From NCBI GenBank assembly GCA_030643455.1, contig DAOWLV010000011.1, positions 1-18,574 of the forward strand: 18,574 nucleotides of DNA, written 5' to 3'. Below, in pieces: positions 7,242 to 14,332 of the stretch. The position numbers and the translations under genes are program-made. This DNA comes from Candidatus Krumholzibacteriia bacterium (GTDB taxonomy: Bacteria > Krumholzibacteriota > Krumholzibacteriia > LZORAL124-64-63). Under the pieces are notes generated by a model. The model was not told where the DNA came from and did no database searches. It worked only from the letters and a program-made list of their open reading frames with translations. Within the stretch, counting starts at the first letter, position 1; each line of letters opens with the position of its first letter.

Positions 7242-8540
7242 ATGCAGCAGTTAATCGACAAACTGAAGAACAAGGAAGCCCGCCTCGGGATTCTCGGGCT
7301 GGGTTATGTGGGGCTTCCTTTGGCCGTTTCCTTCGCCAAGGCCGGTTACCAGGTGATTGGTTTCGATCTGGACGAAACAAAGGTCGCAGCCGTCAATGCC
7401 GGGGATAGCTACATCATCGACATTCCTGGCGACGAACTGGCTGAAGTCGTCCGATCCGGTCATCTTACCGCGACAACCGATTTTTCCCGACTGTCGGCCG
7501 TGGACAGCGTGAACATCTGTGTGCCGACTCCCCTGGGCAAGACCCGGGATCCGGATATCTCATACATCCAGGCGGCCGTGGGCTCCATCGCCGCGAGCAT
7601 GCACTCCGGTCTTCTGGTGGTATTGGAAAGCACCACCTATCCCGGCACGACCGAAGAGGTCATCCTGCCCCTTCTGAGTGAAAATGGATTCGAGGTGGGG
7701 AAGGATTTTTTCCTGGCCTTTTCACCCGAGCGCGTCGATCCCGGAAACCCGACCTACCACACGATCAATATTCCCAAGGTCGTCGGGGGCGTTACTTCCA
7801 ATTGCACGGAAGTCGCCTGCAGTCTCTATGGTCAGGTGATGGACACGGTGGTTCCCGTCTCTTCGGTGCGGGTGGCCGAAACGGTCAAACTTCTCGAGAA
7901 TACTTTCCGCAGCGTGAACATCGGGCTGGTCAACGAAATCGCCCTGATGTGCAGCGCAATGGACATCGATGTCTGGGAAGTCATCGATGGCGCGGCGACC
8001 AAGCCATTCGGTTTCATGCCCTTTTATCCCGGGCCCGGCCTGGGAGGTCATTGCATTCCCATCGACCCCTTCTACCTGTCATGGAAAGCCAAGCAGGCCG
8101 GTTCGGAGGCCCGCTTCATCGACCTGGCCGGACAGGTCAACAGCTACATGCCCCGTCATGTCATGAAACTCGTCACCCGGGCGTTGAACGACCGGCGCAA
8201 GGCCGTCAACGGCAGCAAGGTGCTCGTGGTTGGTGTGGCCTACAAGCCCGGCATCGACGACATGCGTGAATCGCCCGCTTTGGATATCCTGGGGATGCTC
8301 GCAAATCTCGGCGCCGAGACTTCGTGGTACGATCCCCACGTGGAATCCCTGCCCACGTCCACGCGGAGCGAGCGGCTCGAGGATTGGTCTTCGAAATCCG
8401 TCGCGGCTTTTGACGCCGCGGTGATCGTGACTCCACATCCGACGGTGGACCACACCCTCCTGTTGGACAGCGGGCCGGTTATCATCGACACGCGCAATGC
8501 CCTCAAGGGCCATAAATCCCAGGATCTGATCAAGCTTTGA
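7242..8540 (+). CDS. wbpA: UDP-N-acetylglucosamine 6-dehydrogenase (WbpA-like)
   Basis: NAD-dependent enzyme that oxidises C6 of UDP-GlcNAc to UDP-GlcNAc uronic acid for surface polysaccharide synthesis. It has 432 residues, the family length, and matches what I know of P. aeruginosa WbpA along its whole length. Motifs: Rossmann loop GLGYVGLP from residue 19, VPTPL, ESTTYPGTT, FSPERVDPGNP, IPKVVGG, KLLENTFRSVNIGLVNE, ATKPFGFMPFYPGPGLGGHCIPIDPFYLSW with the catalytic Cys at 271, and a C-terminal domain with GVAYKPGIDDMRESPALDIL. ATG 7242 is chosen over ATG 7236 because AGGA 7232-7235 sits 6 bases before it and directly abuts 7236; the open frame extends further upstream without conservation. 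UDP-ManNAc and UDP-Glc dehydrogenases are related alternatives, but the YPGPGLGGHCIPIDP form favours WbpA/Tuad-type. Confidence 0.9.
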   Translation: MQQLIDKLKNKEARLGILGLGYVGLPLAVSFAKAGYQVIGFDLDETKVAAVNAGDSYIIDIPGDELAEVVRSGHLTATTDFSRLSAVDSVNICVPTPLGKTRDPDISYIQAAVGSIAASMHSGLLVVLESTTYPGTTEEVILPLLSENGFEVGKDFFLAFSPERVDPGNPTYHTINIPKVVGGVTSNCTEVACSLYGQVMDTVVPVSSVRVAETVKLLENTFRSVNIGLVNEIALMCSAMDIDVWEVIDGAATKPFGFMPFYPGPGLGGHCIPIDPFYLSWKAKQAGSEARFIDLAGQVNSYMPRHVMKLVTRALNDRRKAVNGSKVLVVGVAYKPGIDDMRESPALDILGMLANLGAETSWYDPHVESLPTSTRSERLEDWSSKSVAAFDAAVIVTPHPTVDHTLLLDSGPVIIDTRNALKGHKSQDLIKL

Positions 8541-8577
8541 AAAGGCTGCGGATCCCACGCGAAGGATAATTATCGAT

Positions 8578-9516
8578 ATGAGCAAATACCTTGTGACCGG
8601 GGGAGCGGGTTTCATCGGATCGCATCTCAGCCGTGAGTTGGTGGCGCGGGGCCACGAGGTCGTGGTGCTGGACAATCTTTCCACCGGGCGGAAAGAAAAC
8701 ATCGCCGATTTCATCGATGATATTGAATTCCATGAGGGTTCCATCACGGATATCGATACGGTCAAGAAATGCTGTACAGGCGTGGACTGTGTGTTCCACC
8801 AGGCGGCCCTGCCCAGTGTCCCACGCAGCGTGGCCGATCCCCTGACCAGTGACGAGCACAACATCGGCGGCACCCTTCGTGTTTTCTGGGGCGCCCACCA
8901 GCAGGGAGTCAGAAGGGTCGTATTCGCTGCCAGCAGTTCCATCTACGGTGACACCGAGGAATTGCCCAAACATGAGAAGATGCAGCCGAAGCCCATGTCT
9001 CCCTATGCCGTGAACAAGAGGGTGGGGGAATTGTACGGTGCGGTCTTCAACAATCTCTACGGATTGAGCACAATCGGACTGAGGTACTTCAACGTATTTG
9101 GTCCCCGCCAGGATCCAGCCAGCCAGTATGCTGCCGTGGTGCCCAAGTTCATCACCGCGTTTCTGGCGGGCGAGCCTCCCGTCATTCACGGGGATGGATC
9201 ACAGTCCCGGGATTTCACCTACATCCAGAACGTGGTGGAAGCCAATCTGGCTGCCTGTGCGGCCAAGCCCGAGGCCGGCGGACGTTCGTACAACATCGCC
9301 CTGGGTGGCCGGATCACCGTGAAGGATCTCTGTCTTCAGATTCGGGATCTCATTGGCACGGACATCGAACCCCGGTATGATGAGTCACGCCCGGGTGACG
9401 TGAAACATTCCCAGGCTGACGTCAGTCTGGCGCGGGAGTATCTGGAATACGTGGGATCTGTTGATCTCGACCAGGGGCTTGAAAGAACAGTGAAGTGGTA
9501 CCGGGAAAATGCCTGA
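8578..9516 (+). CDS. wbpP: UDP-N-acetylglucosamine 4-epimerase (WbpP-like, extended SDR)
   Basis: An NAD-dependent C4 epimerase of the extended short-chain dehydrogenase family, 312 residues. Seen: GGAGFIGSH (NAD loop at about 8-16), LDNLSTGRKEN, GSITD, HQAALPSVPRSVADP, ASSSIYGD, the catalytic Tyr143-x-x-x-Lys147 in SPYAVNK, LRYFNVFGPRQDP, QYAAVVPKFI, GDGSQSRDFTYI and SRPGDVKHSQAD. These are typical of WbpP/Gne enzymes and close to UDP-glucose 4-epimerases, so the exact substrate is inferred. It starts 37 bases after the WbpA-like gene, with AAGGA 8562-8566 upstream. Together the two would turn UDP-GlcNAc into UDP-GalNAcA, as in the P. aeruginosa O6 WbpA/WbpP pair. It is followed by an exporter gene 16 bases later. 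Confidence 0.87.
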   Translation: MSKYLVTGGAGFIGSHLSRELVARGHEVVVLDNLSTGRKENIADFIDDIEFHEGSITDIDTVKKCCTGVDCVFHQAALPSVPRSVADPLTSDEHNIGGTLRVFWGAHQQGVRRVVFAASSSIYGDTEELPKHEKMQPKPMSPYAVNKRVGELYGAVFNNLYGLSTIGLRYFNVFGPRQDPASQYAAVVPKFITAFLAGEPPVIHGDGSQSRDFTYIQNVVEANLAACAAKPEAGGRSYNIALGGRITVKDLCLQIRDLIGTDIEPRYDESRPGDVKHSQADVSLAREYLEYVGSVDLDQGLERTVKWYRENA

Positions 9517-9532
9517 GGGACGGAGGACCTGC

Positions 9533-10531
9533 ATGAGGGACCGAATGTATGGATCGACAATTGCGACTCCGTGTCGTTCCTGGCGGCGGCCGGTTGCCTG
9601 GGTGGTCCTTTTTTCCTTTTTGCTGAATCCCCTGCTGGTTGTGGGCCAGGAAATGAATGCTTCCCCACAGGTCCTTCAAGCCGGCGACACCATCAAGTTG
9701 TCAGTACCGGGAAGGCCTGATCTGGCAGCTGAACTCCTTCTCGATTCGAGTGGAAACGTGGTCATTCCCCAGGTCGGGGAAGTGTCCCTCGCTGGAATGT
9801 CCGTGCCCGATGCGACCCTTTTCATCAAGCAGAAATTGCGTTTGTTCTATCCCAACCTGGACACCCTGCACCTGGAAGTGGTCATCAGTGGGGCCAGCAG
9901 GATCTACGTGATGGGCGCGGTCTCCCGACCCGGCGTCCAGTCCTTCGAAGAGGTGCCTTCCCTCTGGGATGTCCTTCGCTCGGCAGGTGGCCCGATCGCT
10001 GGCGCGGATCTCAGGAACTCCCGGGTTATCCGTGAGGAGGATGGGAGGTCGCGGGTCCACGCCCTCGACCTGAGTGGCGTCATGGAGGGGCGGACCATAC
10101 CGACCTTCGAGATGCGCAATGGTGACACCCTGATCATTCCGACCCTGCTGGAAGGGGTTTCCGGAGTAGCCCCGACTCAGGGGGTCAAGGTGTTCGGGGG
10201 AGTGGAGATTCCCACGATCGTGCCCATCGAGGGCCCTCAACGCATGATCGATGTTCTCATGCTTGCAGGTGCACCCAATGAAGATGCCGACATCAAGGTT
10301 GTCTGGTGGGTTCATGAAGAAAACGGGATGCCCATTTCCACCCTGGTGAATCTTGAAGACTACCTTCAAAGGGGAGATCCGATAGGCAATCCCCAGGTTT
10401 ATCCCGGGGACACGATTCACGTCAAATACGATGATCTCGGCTGGTTCTGGACATACGTTCCCCGATTATTCGTCCTGGCGGCGTCCATCATCACCATCCT
10501 GTTAGGCTACGACCGCCTGATAAACGATTAG
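9533..10531 (+). CDS. Polysaccharide export protein (OPX/Wza family, SLBB domains)
   Basis: Envelope protein expected to form an export channel for exopolysaccharide or capsule; 332 residues. The start is ATG 9533, because GGAGG at 9522-9526 lies 6 bases upstream; an in-frame ATG at 9509 would overlap the epimerase. Order: a positively charged leader and hydrophobic signal segment (about 21-38, ending LLVVG before QEMNAS); a poly-export domain with LQAGDTIKLSVPGRPDL, GNVVIPQVGEVSLAGMS and DATLFIKQKL; SLBB 1 (IYVMGAVSRPGVQSF, DVLRSAGGP); SLBB 2 (VKVFGGVEIPTIVP, DVLMLAGAP); and a C-terminal hydrophobic helix (WTYVPRLFVLAASIITILLG). No lipobox Cys is present, unlike Wza. The C-terminal helix could be the outer-membrane helix or an inner-membrane anchor. 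No Wzc-like kinase or chain-length regulator is adjacent. Its stop interlocks with the convergent gene downstream. Confidence 0.88.
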   Translation: MRDRMYGSTIATPCRSWRRPVAWVVLFSFLLNPLLVVGQEMNASPQVLQAGDTIKLSVPGRPDLAAELLLDSSGNVVIPQVGEVSLAGMSVPDATLFIKQKLRLFYPNLDTLHLEVVISGASRIYVMGAVSRPGVQSFEEVPSLWDVLRSAGGPIAGADLRNSRVIREEDGRSRVHALDLSGVMEGRTIPTFEMRNGDTLIIPTLLEGVSGVAPTQGVKVFGGVEIPTIVPIEGPQRMIDVLMLAGAPNEDADIKVVWWVHEENGMPISTLVNLEDYLQRGDPIGNPQVYPGDTIHVKYDDLGWFWTYVPRLFVLAASIITILLGYDRLIND

Positions 10532-11496
10532 TCCGGTTTATCTTCCCCACTGAAAAGGATGCGCCGGAAGGCGAGGAAGAAAACCAGGCCAATGATCACG
10601 GCCAACCACAGTGTGAACAATCGAACCAACAGGGCCACTGCCGCTCCTGTCGCACCCGGGATGGCCAGGGTGCCTAGCAGCCAGATGAAGGTCGCCTCGG
10701 TGCCCCCCAGTCCGCCGGGCAGGAAGGACAGGGATCCCACCAGGGTGCCCGCCGCGTAGACGAACAAAGCTTCACCCAGGGACACCGGAACATCCAGTCC
10801 GCGACACACGAGCCACAATCCCAGGCATTCGCACATCCAGGCCAGGGTCGACAGGGTCAGGGAGAAAAGGGACTGCTTCATCCCGAGAAGACGGCTCAGG
10901 GAATCCATTGCTTCGTCAAGGCCGACGCGATGGCGGGCCAGGAGTTCCGACCGGGCCGCCCGGCCCAGCAACCGGGTCCTGATGCCGCGGTTCTGGAACA
11001 GGGCCAGGAACAGGGGAACCGACACTGCAGCGAGGAGTCCCGTGGTCAAACCGGTCATCGGCCCGGGCCAGAAAAATACCCCCACCGCAGCCAGGACCAG
11101 CACGGCAAGGAAATCGTAGATTCGTTCAGCCAGTACAATGGGCAGGCCCTTGGCCAGGGAGATGCCGAACTTTTCTCTCAGGACGCCGGCCTTGAAAACC
11201 TCACCGACCTTCCCCGGTGTGATCACCATGACGTATGTGGCGAAATAGAGCCCGACAGATTCCCGCAGGGGAATGCGGCACCCCAGGGCCCGCAGATATA
11301 CTTCCCAGCGCCAGAATCTCAGCCCGTAATTCACCAGGGACAGTCCGGCCAGAACACCGAATTGCCAGGTTGGAAATCCCGCAAGTTGCCGGCGGATTTC
11401 GTCGTAACCGAAAAAGAGAGCGAGTGCGGCGTATAGAGCCACGGAGAAGCCGATGACGGCGAATGAGCGGGAAGTTAATCGTCGCGGCAGTTTCAT
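10528..11496 (-). CDS. Flippase-like integral membrane protein (YbhN/LPG-synthase TM family)
   Basis: A multi-pass inner-membrane protein, 322 residues, resembling the lysylphosphatidylglycerol-synthase transmembrane region family (YbhN/AglD/UPF0104). Visible: about eight hydrophobic segments, LRFWRWEVYLRALG, the conserved-looking YVMVITPGKVGEVFKAGVLREKFG (PxKxGE motif), LAERIYDFLAVL, and the late glycine-rich FLPGGLGGTEATFIWLL. These match the family's PGKxGE, ERxxD and GGxGxxE signatures. Its role is not established; members are found near glycosyltransferases and are thought to handle lipid-linked intermediates. GGAGG (minus strand, 11500-11504) sits only 3 bases before the ATG at 11496, a tight spacing. 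The stop overlaps the exporter stop by 4 bases on the opposite strand. It is divergent from the sugar transferase, so it may be a separate transcription unit within the polysaccharide region. Confidence 0.82.
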   Translation of the reverse strand: MKLPRRLTSRSFAVIGFSVALYAALALFFGYDEIRRQLAGFPTWQFGVLAGLSLVNYGLRFWRWEVYLRALGCRIPLRESVGLYFATYVMVITPGKVGEVFKAGVLREKFGISLAKGLPIVLAERIYDFLAVLVLAAVGVFFWPGPMTGLTTGLLAAVSVPLFLALFQNRGIRTRLLGRAARSELLARHRVGLDEAMDSLSRLLGMKQSLFSLTLSTLAWMCECLGLWLVCRGLDVPVSLGEALFVYAAGTLVGSLSFLPGGLGGTEATFIWLLGTLAIPGATGAAVALLVRLFTLWLAVIIGLVFFLAFRRILFSGEDKPD

Positions 11497-11596
11497 TGGC
11501 CTCCGAACCGAAGAAGATAAAAGATCAAAAATTATGAAGATTTCCTTATTGGAACTGAATCACAGGTATCGCTAGAATGGTGCTATTGGGTGATTT

Positions 11597-11622
11597 TGGC
11601 AACCATGAAATGTTAATTGCCA
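11597..11622. repeat. Inverted repeat TGGCAA-N14-TTGCCA
   Basis: A perfect 6-base inverted repeat with a 14-base centre, placed about 45 bases upstream of the proposed -35 box of the sugar transferase. The spacing suits a dimeric regulator bound on one DNA face, but a 6-base match can arise by chance in 200 bases of AT-rich DNA. Confidence 0.4.
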
Positions 11623-11635
11623 TTTAAATAAATGG
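11620..11635. repeat. 16-base palindrome CCATTTA-AA-TAAATGG
   Basis: A perfect 7-base inverted repeat with a 2-base centre, partly overlapping the right arm of the preceding repeat. It is the tightest palindrome in the region and a plausible operator, 30 bases upstream of the proposed -35 box. No transcription-factor family is assigned. Confidence 0.45.
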
Positions 11636-11664
11636 ACAGATGTTGTGAAATAACAATTTTTAGG

Positions 11665-11693
11665 TTGCGGGATGATCCATTATCTGATAGAAT
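11665..11693 (+). promoter_or_regulatory. Sigma-70-like promoter for the sugar transferase
   Basis: TTGCGG (11665-11670) and TAGAAT (11688-11693) are 17 bases apart, with the -10 box matching five of six consensus positions. Transcription would start near 11700, giving a leader of about 155 bases before the start codon. Confidence 0.55.
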
Positions 11694-11703
11694 AATGATT
11701 CTA
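11688..11703. repeat. Palindrome TAGAAT-AATG-ATTCTA over the -10 box
   Basis: A perfect 6-4-6 inverted repeat whose left arm is the proposed -10 box and whose right arm covers the transcription start. A repressor bound here would block RNA polymerase. The same 6-4-6 geometry with a related half-site occurs at 16388-16403. Confidence 0.45.
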
Positions 11704-11741
11704 CCATCCAGATACCCGGTTCGGGGGAATCCGGGGATCAC

Positions 11742-11773
11742 AAAACAGCGTTGTTTGGCAAAACCACTGTTTT
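11742..11773 (+). promoter_or_regulatory. Nested hairpin in the 5' leader of the sugar transferase
   Basis: The outer stem AAAACAG (11742-11748) pairs with CTGTTTT (11767-11773). Within it GTTT (11753-11756) pairs with AAAC (11761-11764) around a GGCA loop. A smaller hairpin CCCG-GTT-CGGG lies just upstream at 11715-11725. These sit in the long untranslated leader and could act in attenuation or RNA stability. The stem is AT-rich and only moderately stable, and no known riboswitch class is recognised. Confidence 0.35.
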
Positions 11774-11858
11774 CTTGGGCCGGTACATGGCGTTGGGTCA
11801 GGTAGTGGGGATCATGGGAAAAAGACTATTTTCAAAAAGAAGCCCGGAGGGGGCGACA

Positions 11859-12707
11859 ATGAAGCGGGGAATTGAACAATCCAATTATACCGAACCCGAT
11901 CTAGGCGGGCAAGGTGGAGGGGCGGCGATGGCAGCACTGCCTGAGTGTGTTTCAGAGGCAATGCCTCAGATGGGTGCCGGAAGTCTTCAGGGCCACGGGC
12001 TCGACAATCTTACCGCACGTATTGAAACGGTTTCCCATCTGGATCTCAGCAGCCTGCATGGGTCTTTTTATCCGGCCGTCAAACGGGATTTCGATGTTGT
12101 GGTTTCTCTGGTGGCCTTGGCCATCTTCGGTTTGATGCTCCCGTTGTTGACCCTGATCATCAAGCTGGATTCTCCGGGCTCGGTGTTCTATTCCCAGGAG
12201 CGGGTTGGTCTCAACCGTCGTCGGCCGAAGTTCGCTTTTTCCGGTGAGGATCGCCGCAAGGTACTTCAGCCCGGGCGACCTTTCAAGGTTTTCAAACTGC
12301 GAACAATGGGTACCAACGCCGAAGCCGCCGGTCCCCAGATGGCCAAGGTGAACGACGTGAGAGTCACTCGCGTCGGGAAATTCCTGCGCCGTAGTCGGCT
12401 CGATGAAGTGCCCCAGTTCCTCAACGTGCTGCGTGGGGAAATGAGCCTCGTCGGACCGAGGCCCGAGCGCATGGTCTTTGTCCGGCAACTGGAGAAGGAC
12501 ATTCCCAACTACCGCGACCGTTTGCTGGTGCTGCCGGGCATCACCGGCCTGGCCCAGGTCATCAATGGCTATGATGACGGGCTCGATTCGGTTCGCCGCA
12601 AGGTCGAACTGGACCGCCAGTACATCAAGAAGGCCGGGTTCCGGCAGGACGGCAGCATTCTGCTTTCGACCGTGTCCGTGGTTCTGAAGGGCGAAGGTGC
12701 ACGTTAG
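11859..12707 (+). CDS. Polyprenyl-phosphate sugar-1-phosphate transferase (bacterial sugar transferase family)
   Basis: Monotopic phosphoglycosyl transferase that would load the first sugar-phosphate onto undecaprenyl phosphate at the inner-membrane cytoplasmic face. It has 282 residues. The start is ATG 11859: GGAGGGGG from 11846 gives a strong ribosome site 8 bases away, better than ATG 11787 or 11814. Order: a roughly 70-residue variable N-terminus; KRDFDVVVSL plus a single re-entrant helix (about 75-98); IKLDSPGSVFYSQERVG; an Arg/Lys-rich insertion; GRPFKVFKLRTM; TRVGKFLRRSRLDEVPQFLNV with the catalytic Asp182-Glu183 pair; and GEMSLVGPRPE, PGITGLAQV and VELDRQYI. Only one membrane helix is present, so it is a minimal PglC/WcaJ-core type without the WbaP-like four-helix domain. 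Substrate sugar is unknown; UDP-GlcNAc-derived sugars are plausible from the neighbours. A terminator follows. Confidence 0.92.
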   Translation: MKRGIEQSNYTEPDLGGQGGGAAMAALPECVSEAMPQMGAGSLQGHGLDNLTARIETVSHLDLSSLHGSFYPAVKRDFDVVVSLVALAIFGLMLPLLTLIIKLDSPGSVFYSQERVGLNRRRPKFAFSGEDRRKVLQPGRPFKVFKLRTMGTNAEAAGPQMAKVNDVRVTRVGKFLRRSRLDEVPQFLNVLRGEMSLVGPRPERMVFVRQLEKDIPNYRDRLLVLPGITGLAQVINGYDDGLDSVRRKVELDRQYIKKAGFRQDGSILLSTVSVVLKGEGAR

Positions 12708-12772
12708 CCAGTTGCCCTGTTCATGCCTGCTGCGCCTGGTTCAGGTCATGGGTTTCAAATGATTTTTCTGCC

Positions 12773-12799
12773 AGGCCGCTTCCCGGAAGCGGCTTTTGT
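12773..12799 (+). terminator. Rho-independent terminator after the sugar transferase
   Basis: The hairpin GCCGCTTC-CCG-GAAGCGGC (12775-12793), extended by one G-U and one A-T pair, is followed by TTTTGT. An 8-10 bp GC-rich stem, a tiny loop and a T run make this the best intrinsic terminator in the window. It closes the sugar transferase transcript, about 65 bases after its stop codon. Confidence 0.82.
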
Positions 12800-12830
12800 C
12801 ATGGGATATCCGCGTCCCCTCAATCCCTCC

Positions 12831-12859
12831 TTGCTTCGGTTCCTGGGCCCATGCATAAT
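12831..12859 (+). promoter_or_regulatory. Sigma-70-like promoter for the regulator-lptE-holA operon
   Basis: TTGCTT (12831-12836) and CATAAT (12854-12859) are separated by 17 bases, just downstream of the terminator and 72 bases before the regulator start. I saw no sigma-54 -24/-12 element (GG-N10-GC in the TGGCAC/TTGC context) here, so the regulator does not obviously activate its own gene. Confidence 0.55.
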
Positions 12860-12931
12860 CCCGCCGGGAGAGTCACCGAACCACCGGGAGTCTTCCCATA
12901 AGTCGGACAAACCCGGGAATCCAGATTTTTC

Positions 12932-14332
12932 ATGAAACCCGTTATTCTAGTTATCGACGACGAAGAGGCTATCCGCCTGTTCCTTCAAGCCACCCTCGAG
13001 GACGAGGGCTATGAGGTCCTGACCGCGGCCACAGGCGGCCAGGGGCTGGAACTGGCCAAGGACAAGGTGCCGGATCTTGTGCTGCTGGATCTGATGCTGC
13101 CGGACATGAGCGGGATTCAGGTCCTGGGTGGCCTGAAAAGCGCCCTGCCTCACATCTGCGTGGTCATGATCACCGCTTACCGGGAGACCGACACCGCGGT
13201 GCAGGCCATGAAGCTCGACGCTTTCGACTACGTAAACAAACCGATCAATCTGGACCGGCTGCTGAAGGTCGTGGCCCAGGCCCTGGCCAGCAACGCCGAC
13301 GCCCGGCGCAGTTTCCGTAATGAACACCGGGGCGACCTCTTCGGGGGAGTCGACGACGTGGTGCCCAGCCAGGCCCCGGGCATGCTCGAGATCTACGATA
13401 TCGTTCGCAAGATCGCAGGCAGTGAATCCACCACCGTCCTTATCGAGGGCGAATCGGGCGCCGGCAAGGACGTGGTGGCCAACCTCATCCATCGCACCTC
13501 CCTGCGCAGGGAAAGTCCTCTCCTGGAGATCAACTGCGCCGCCTTGCCGGAGCACTTGCTCGAAAGCGAATTGTTCGGGCACGAGAAGGGATCCTTCACC
13601 GGAGCAATCGCCCAAAAAATGGGGCTCCTCGAAACAGCCCACTCGGGCACCCTGTTTCTGGATGAGATAGGCGAGATGCCCTTGCCCGTCCAGGTCAAGC
13701 TCCTGCGTGTCCTGGAGAAGATGACCTTTCGGCGAGTGGGGGGTATCACGGATATATCAGTCGATGTCCGCATCGTTGCCGCCACCAACAGTAATCTGGA
13801 AAGTCAGGTCAGGGCGGGTTCTTTTCGGGAAGATCTTTTTTTCCGTCTCAATGTCGTGAATTTCGTTGTGCCGCCCTTGCGTGACCGGGTGGAGGACATC
13901 CTGCCCTTGGCCGAGTATTTCCTGGGCCTGTTCAATCTCAAGTTCAACAAGACCTTTTCCGGGATCAGCGAGGAAGCCCGGCAGGCACTACTGGCCTATG
14001 GGTGGCCGGGCAACATCCGGGAGCTCAAGAACAAGCTGGAACGCAGTGTGCTGCTGGGTAGTGGGGATGTTCTGGAAAGAGAGCATCTCCAGCTGGAGGC
14101 CCTGTCCGGGGAGACCGGACATCTTCCGGGGCTACTTCAGGACGTTCTCAGGAAACCCTTGCCTCCCGACGGTGTTGACCTGGAGGGTCTGGTGAACGAG
14201 TTTGAGGAGTCGCTGGTTCGCAAGGCTTTTCAGACATCCGGCGGCAACCAGACCGAGGCTGCCCGCCTTCTGGGGCTCAATCGCGACAAGTTCCGCTACC
14301 GGCTCAAACAATACGGCATCAAGGGATCATGA
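12932..14332 (+). CDS. NtrC-family sigma-54-dependent response regulator
   Basis: Cytoplasmic transcription activator of 466 residues with three domains. The receiver (1-120) has acidic pocket DDEE at 9-12, phospho-acceptor Asp53 in LLDLMLPD, Thr81 and Lys103. The AAA+ sigma-54 interaction domain (about 145-380) has Walker A GESGAGKD at 173-180, sigma-54 contact loop GSFTGA at 220-225 (a common variant of GAFTGA), Walker B GTLFLDEIGEMP, FRLNVVNFVVPPLRDR and YGWPGNIRELKN. The C-terminal Fis-type helix-turn-helix is GGNQTEAARLLGLNRDKFRYRLKQYGI. No sensor kinase lies in the window, so the partner is unknown. The start ATG 12932 has a weak ribosome site. Its stop overlaps lptE (ATGA), placing it in one transcript with outer-membrane LPS assembly and DNA replication genes. 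Confidence 0.95.
   Translation: MKPVILVIDDEEAIRLFLQATLEDEGYEVLTAATGGQGLELAKDKVPDLVLLDLMLPDMSGIQVLGGLKSALPHICVVMITAYRETDTAVQAMKLDAFDYVNKPINLDRLLKVVAQALASNADARRSFRNEHRGDLFGGVDDVVPSQAPGMLEIYDIVRKIAGSESTTVLIEGESGAGKDVVANLIHRTSLRRESPLLEINCAALPEHLLESELFGHEKGSFTGAIAQKMGLLETAHSGTLFLDEIGEMPLPVQVKLLRVLEKMTFRRVGGITDISVDVRIVAATNSNLESQVRAGSFREDLFFRLNVVNFVVPPLRDRVEDILPLAEYFLGLFNLKFNKTFSGISEEARQALLAYGWPGNIRELKNKLERSVLLGSGDVLEREHLQLEALSGETGHLPGLLQDVLRKPLPPDGVDLEGLVNEFEESLVRKAFQTSGGNQTEAARLLGLNRDKFRYRLKQYGIKGS

Larger units (their letters stand above)
11497..11858. promoter_or_regulatory. AT-rich divergent intergenic control region
   Basis: 362 bases without a gene between the minus-strand flippase-like gene and the plus-strand sugar transferase. 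About 11510-11710 is visibly AT-rich against the GC-rich surroundings. It holds three inverted repeats and a promoter-like pair, followed by a structured leader, each listed separately. An in-frame reading of the transferase extends back to TTG 11751, but it lacks a ribosome site and family conservation. For the minus-strand gene, CATAAT (11531-11536) could be a -10 box, but no convincing -35 partner is seen. Confidence 0.6.

Noticed and set aside
11751..11858. Upstream extension of the sugar transferase to TTG 11751 or ATG 11787/11814
   Set aside because: The strong GGAGGGGG site sits 8 bases before ATG 11859, and the extension lacks family similarity and overlaps the leader hairpin.
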